From: Pseudomonadota bacterium
GTDB lineage: Bacteria; Pseudomonadota; Gammaproteobacteria; Burkholderiales; Burkholderiaceae_D
Assembly (NCBI GenBank): GCA_018241865.1
Contig: JAFECY010000175.1
Location: 1-6,997 of the forward strand
DNA length: 6,997 nucleotides
Reading direction: 5' to 3'
This document shows, one piece after another, positions 5,257-6,997 of this stretch; within the stretch, counting starts at the first letter, position 1, and every line of letters begins with the position of its first letter. Made by a program: the position numbers and the translations under genes. Below the pieces are notes generated by a model. It searched no databases. It was not told where the DNA came from and saw only the letters and a list, made by a program, of their open reading frames with translations.

Positions 5257-6997
5257 ATGTTTAAAAATGTTTCCATCAAATCACGATTGGTATTCGTGAT
5301 CGGGTTTCTGTCACTGCTATTGGTTGTCGGTGGTGTGTTTGGTTTGGGCAGTTTGCATCATTTCAACGATGCGCTCAAAGGCATGTATCAGCAGCGCACA
5401 TTGCCTTTGCAGCAGTTGAATCTGATTGTGCGCAATATCGATCGCAACCGGATGACGATTGCTGAGGCCATTAACACCGATCCGACTGTCATCGGTTCTA
5501 AACTTGAGCAGATCGACAAACGTATAGACGAGATCGGCGCCAATTGGGGCACCTATTTTGCGGCTGTGCGCAACCCGGAAGAAAGGCGGCTGGCTGAACA
5601 ATTCGTTGAAGCACGCAAACGTTTTGTTGCCGATGGCCTGCGGCCGGTGATAGATGCACTGCGTGCCAGTAATCCAGCTCAAGCGCTTGAATTATTGCAA
5701 GGGCCGTTGACGCAATTGTATTTGCCGACACAACAAGCCATCGATGAATTGTTGCAGTTCCAGCAGGCCGAGGCGCGTACCGAATTTGAAAACGGCCAGA
5801 AGTTGTATATCACCGTGCGTAACGTGTCGTTGTTGGCCTTGGGTGGTGGTTTGCTATTGGCGCTGTTCATGGGGTACTGGTTGGTGCGCGCGATTTTCTA
5901 TCCTTTGCAGGAGGCAGTGTCGATTGCCAAGAGCGTGGCGGCTGGCGATTTAACACAAAACATCGCGTCGGATTCGCAGGACGAAACCGGCCAGTTGTTG
6001 CAGGCGTTGAAGGAAATGAACAACAGCTTAGCGCGCACTGTCGGTCAAGTGCGGCGTGCGACCGAGACGATCGGCGTGGGATCGGGTGAAATCGCGTTGG
6101 GCAATGCCGACCTGTCCTCGCGCACGGAATCACAAGCCAGTTCGCTGGAAGAAACCGCTTCCTCGATGGAAGAGCTGACCACGACCGTGCGGCAGAACGC
6201 CGACAATGCGCGCCAGGCCAATCAATTGGTGGTGTCGGCTTCCGATTTTGCGGTCAAAGGCGGCGAAGTAGTGGGGCAGGTGGTGCATACCATGGGGTCG
6301 ATCAAAGAGAGCTCGGGCAAGATCGTCGATATCATCGGCGTGATCGATAGCATCGCTTTCCAGACCAACATTTTGGCGCTGAATGCGGCAGTGGAAGCGG
6401 CGCGTGCGGGTGAGCAGGGTCGCGGTTTCGCCGTGGTGGCGGCGGAAGTTCGTTCGCTGGCGCAGCGTTCGGCTGGCGCGGCGAAAGAAATCAAAGCCTT
6501 GATTGGCGACTCCGTGGAGAAAGTCGATGCAGGTGCGTCGTTGGTCGATACCGCCGGCAAGACTATGGATGAAATCGTCACGAGCGTTAAACGCGTGGCC
6601 GACATCATGAGTGAGATCACCGCCGCCAGCCAAGAGCAGAGCGCCGGTATCGAGGAAGTCAATCGTGCTATCGCGCAGATGGATGAAATGACGCAGCAGA
6701 ATGCTGCATTGGTCGAGCAGGCTGCCGCTGCTGCGCAAAGTATGCAAAACCAAGCTTCTGCCTTGACGCAAGCGGTGACGATTTTCAAATTGAACAATCA
6801 GGCGGCCGGAACGGGCATGCCCCGTGCCGGCAAACCAGCGTTGCCAGCGAAGAAAAATAGCCATGCCAAGGCCCTGCCGCCAGCAGCATCAAAAGCGAAG
6901 GAAATGGTGACGAAATCGGCGGCAGACGTGACAACGGCGAAAGCGGTACGCAAGCCTGTCAATCTGAGTGGAAGCGAAGATGATTGGGAAGAATTCT
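5257..6997 (+). CDS. Methyl-accepting chemotaxis receptor, Tar/Tsr type (cut at or just before its stop codon)
   Basis: A transmembrane receptor that controls CheA through CheW. The frame runs from ATG 5257 (GGAT six bases upstream) to the window end, with 580 complete codons. Layout: TM1 at about 11-31; periplasmic helical sensor at about 32-188, resembling a four-helix bundle (4HB_MCP-like), ligand unknown; TM2 at about 190-210; HAMP at about 211-263 (Pro216); long cytoplasmic hairpin with the tip [20 protein letters not shown] at 366-385 and [19 protein letters not shown] after it. Against E. coli Tsr, the hairpin keeps a constant offset of 5, so Phe368, Glu380 and Arg383 match Phe373, Glu385 and Arg388, and it is of the 36-heptad class. 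Expected methylation positions are S292, E299, E306 and Q488. After residue 512 there is a basic, Ala/Pro/Lys-rich linker of about 63 residues, ending in DWEEF (576-580). The next base is T, so a stop codon may follow. Which of tar, tsr or another name applies cannot be told. Confidence 0.95.
   Translation, partial: MFKNVSIKSRLVFVIGFLSLLLVVGGVFGLGSLHHFNDALKGMYQQRTLPLQQLNLIVRNIDRNRMTIAEAINTDPTVIGSKLEQIDKRIDEIGANWGTYFAAVRNPEERRLAEQFVEARKRFVADGLRPVIDALRASNPAQALELLQGPLTQLYLPTQQAIDELLQFQQAEARTEFENGQKLYITVRNVSLLALGGGLLLALFMGYWLVRAIFYPLQEAVSIAKSVAAGDLTQNIASDSQDETGQLLQALKEMNNSLARTVGQVRRATETIGVGSGEIALGNADLSSRTESQASSLEETASSMEELTTTVRQNADNARQANQLVVSASDFAVKGGEVVGQVVHTMGSIKESSGKIVDIIGVIDSIAFQTNILALNAAVEAARAGEQGRGFAVVAAEVRSLAQRSAGAAKEIKALIGDSVEKVDAGASLVDTAGKTMDEIVTSVKRVADIMSEITAASQEQSAGIEEVNRAIAQMDEMTQQNAALVEQAAAAAQSMQNQASALTQAVTIFKLNNQAAGTGMPRAGKPALPAKKNSHAKALPPAASKAKEMVTKSAADVTTAKAVRKPVNLSGSEDDWEEF
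6982..6996 (+). other. Receptor C-terminal pentapeptide DWEEF, likely CheR/CheB tether
   Basis: The last five complete codons encode Asp-Trp-Glu-Glu-Phe, the pattern of the NWETF/NWESF pentapeptide that ends E. coli Tar and Tsr and binds CheR and CheB. Trp and Phe, which matter most in binding, are in place. The following base (6997) is T, as a stop codon would require. Whether the protein really ends here depends on the next two bases, which lie outside the window. Confidence 0.75.

Noticed and set aside
6991..6996. EcoRI site GAATTC at the very end of the window
   Set aside because: The six bases are simply the Glu-Phe codons of DWEEF, and the window start shows no matching cloning boundary. 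I treat it as coincidence.

Overview
The window is one stretch of a motility and chemotaxis operon, all on the + strand, from a Gram-negative bacterium. Gene order (motA, motB, small CheZ-like gene, cheY, cheA, cheW, tar/tsr-type receptor) and the strong resemblance to enterobacterial Mot and Che proteins suggest a betaproteobacterium. Family Oxalobacteraceae or a near relative in Burkholderiales is my best guess, from memory of such operons rather than a search. Base and codon use look uniform, and I see no mobile element, tRNA, rRNA, CRISPR array or credible minus-strand gene.

Layout: the 3' half of motA (1-413) and complete motB (451-1392) encode the flagellar stator. A small gene (1439-1987) follows that carries a CheZ-like D-x-x-x-Q motif and a short acidic C-terminal tail ending in Phe; I call it a putative CheY-P phosphatase. 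Then come cheY (2058-2423), cheA (2494-4680), cheW (4694-5194) and a transmembrane methyl-accepting chemotaxis receptor (5257 to the window end). The receptor frame is open to the last base. Its last complete codons spell DWEEF and the window's final base is a T, so the window probably stops one base into the receptor's stop codon. Gaps between genes are 13-70 nt. No confident promoter or rho-independent terminator was found inside, which fits one transcript starting upstream of motA and continuing downstream, where cheR, cheD and cheB would be expected.

How the parts work together: the receptor, CheW and CheA form the sensory array; CheA phosphorylates CheY; CheY-P acts on the flagellar switch; the small CheZ-like protein may remove the phosphate; MotA/MotB power rotation; and the receptor's C-terminal pentapeptide would recruit the methylation enzymes. 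Most of this is conventional. The points worth a second look are the CheZ-like gene between motB and cheY, three copies of a GYGFFxPL motif in the CheA linker, the receptor tail with a tethering pentapeptide, a Trp in CheY at the usual Tyr106 position, and an 8-bp hairpin between motB and the CheZ-like gene.
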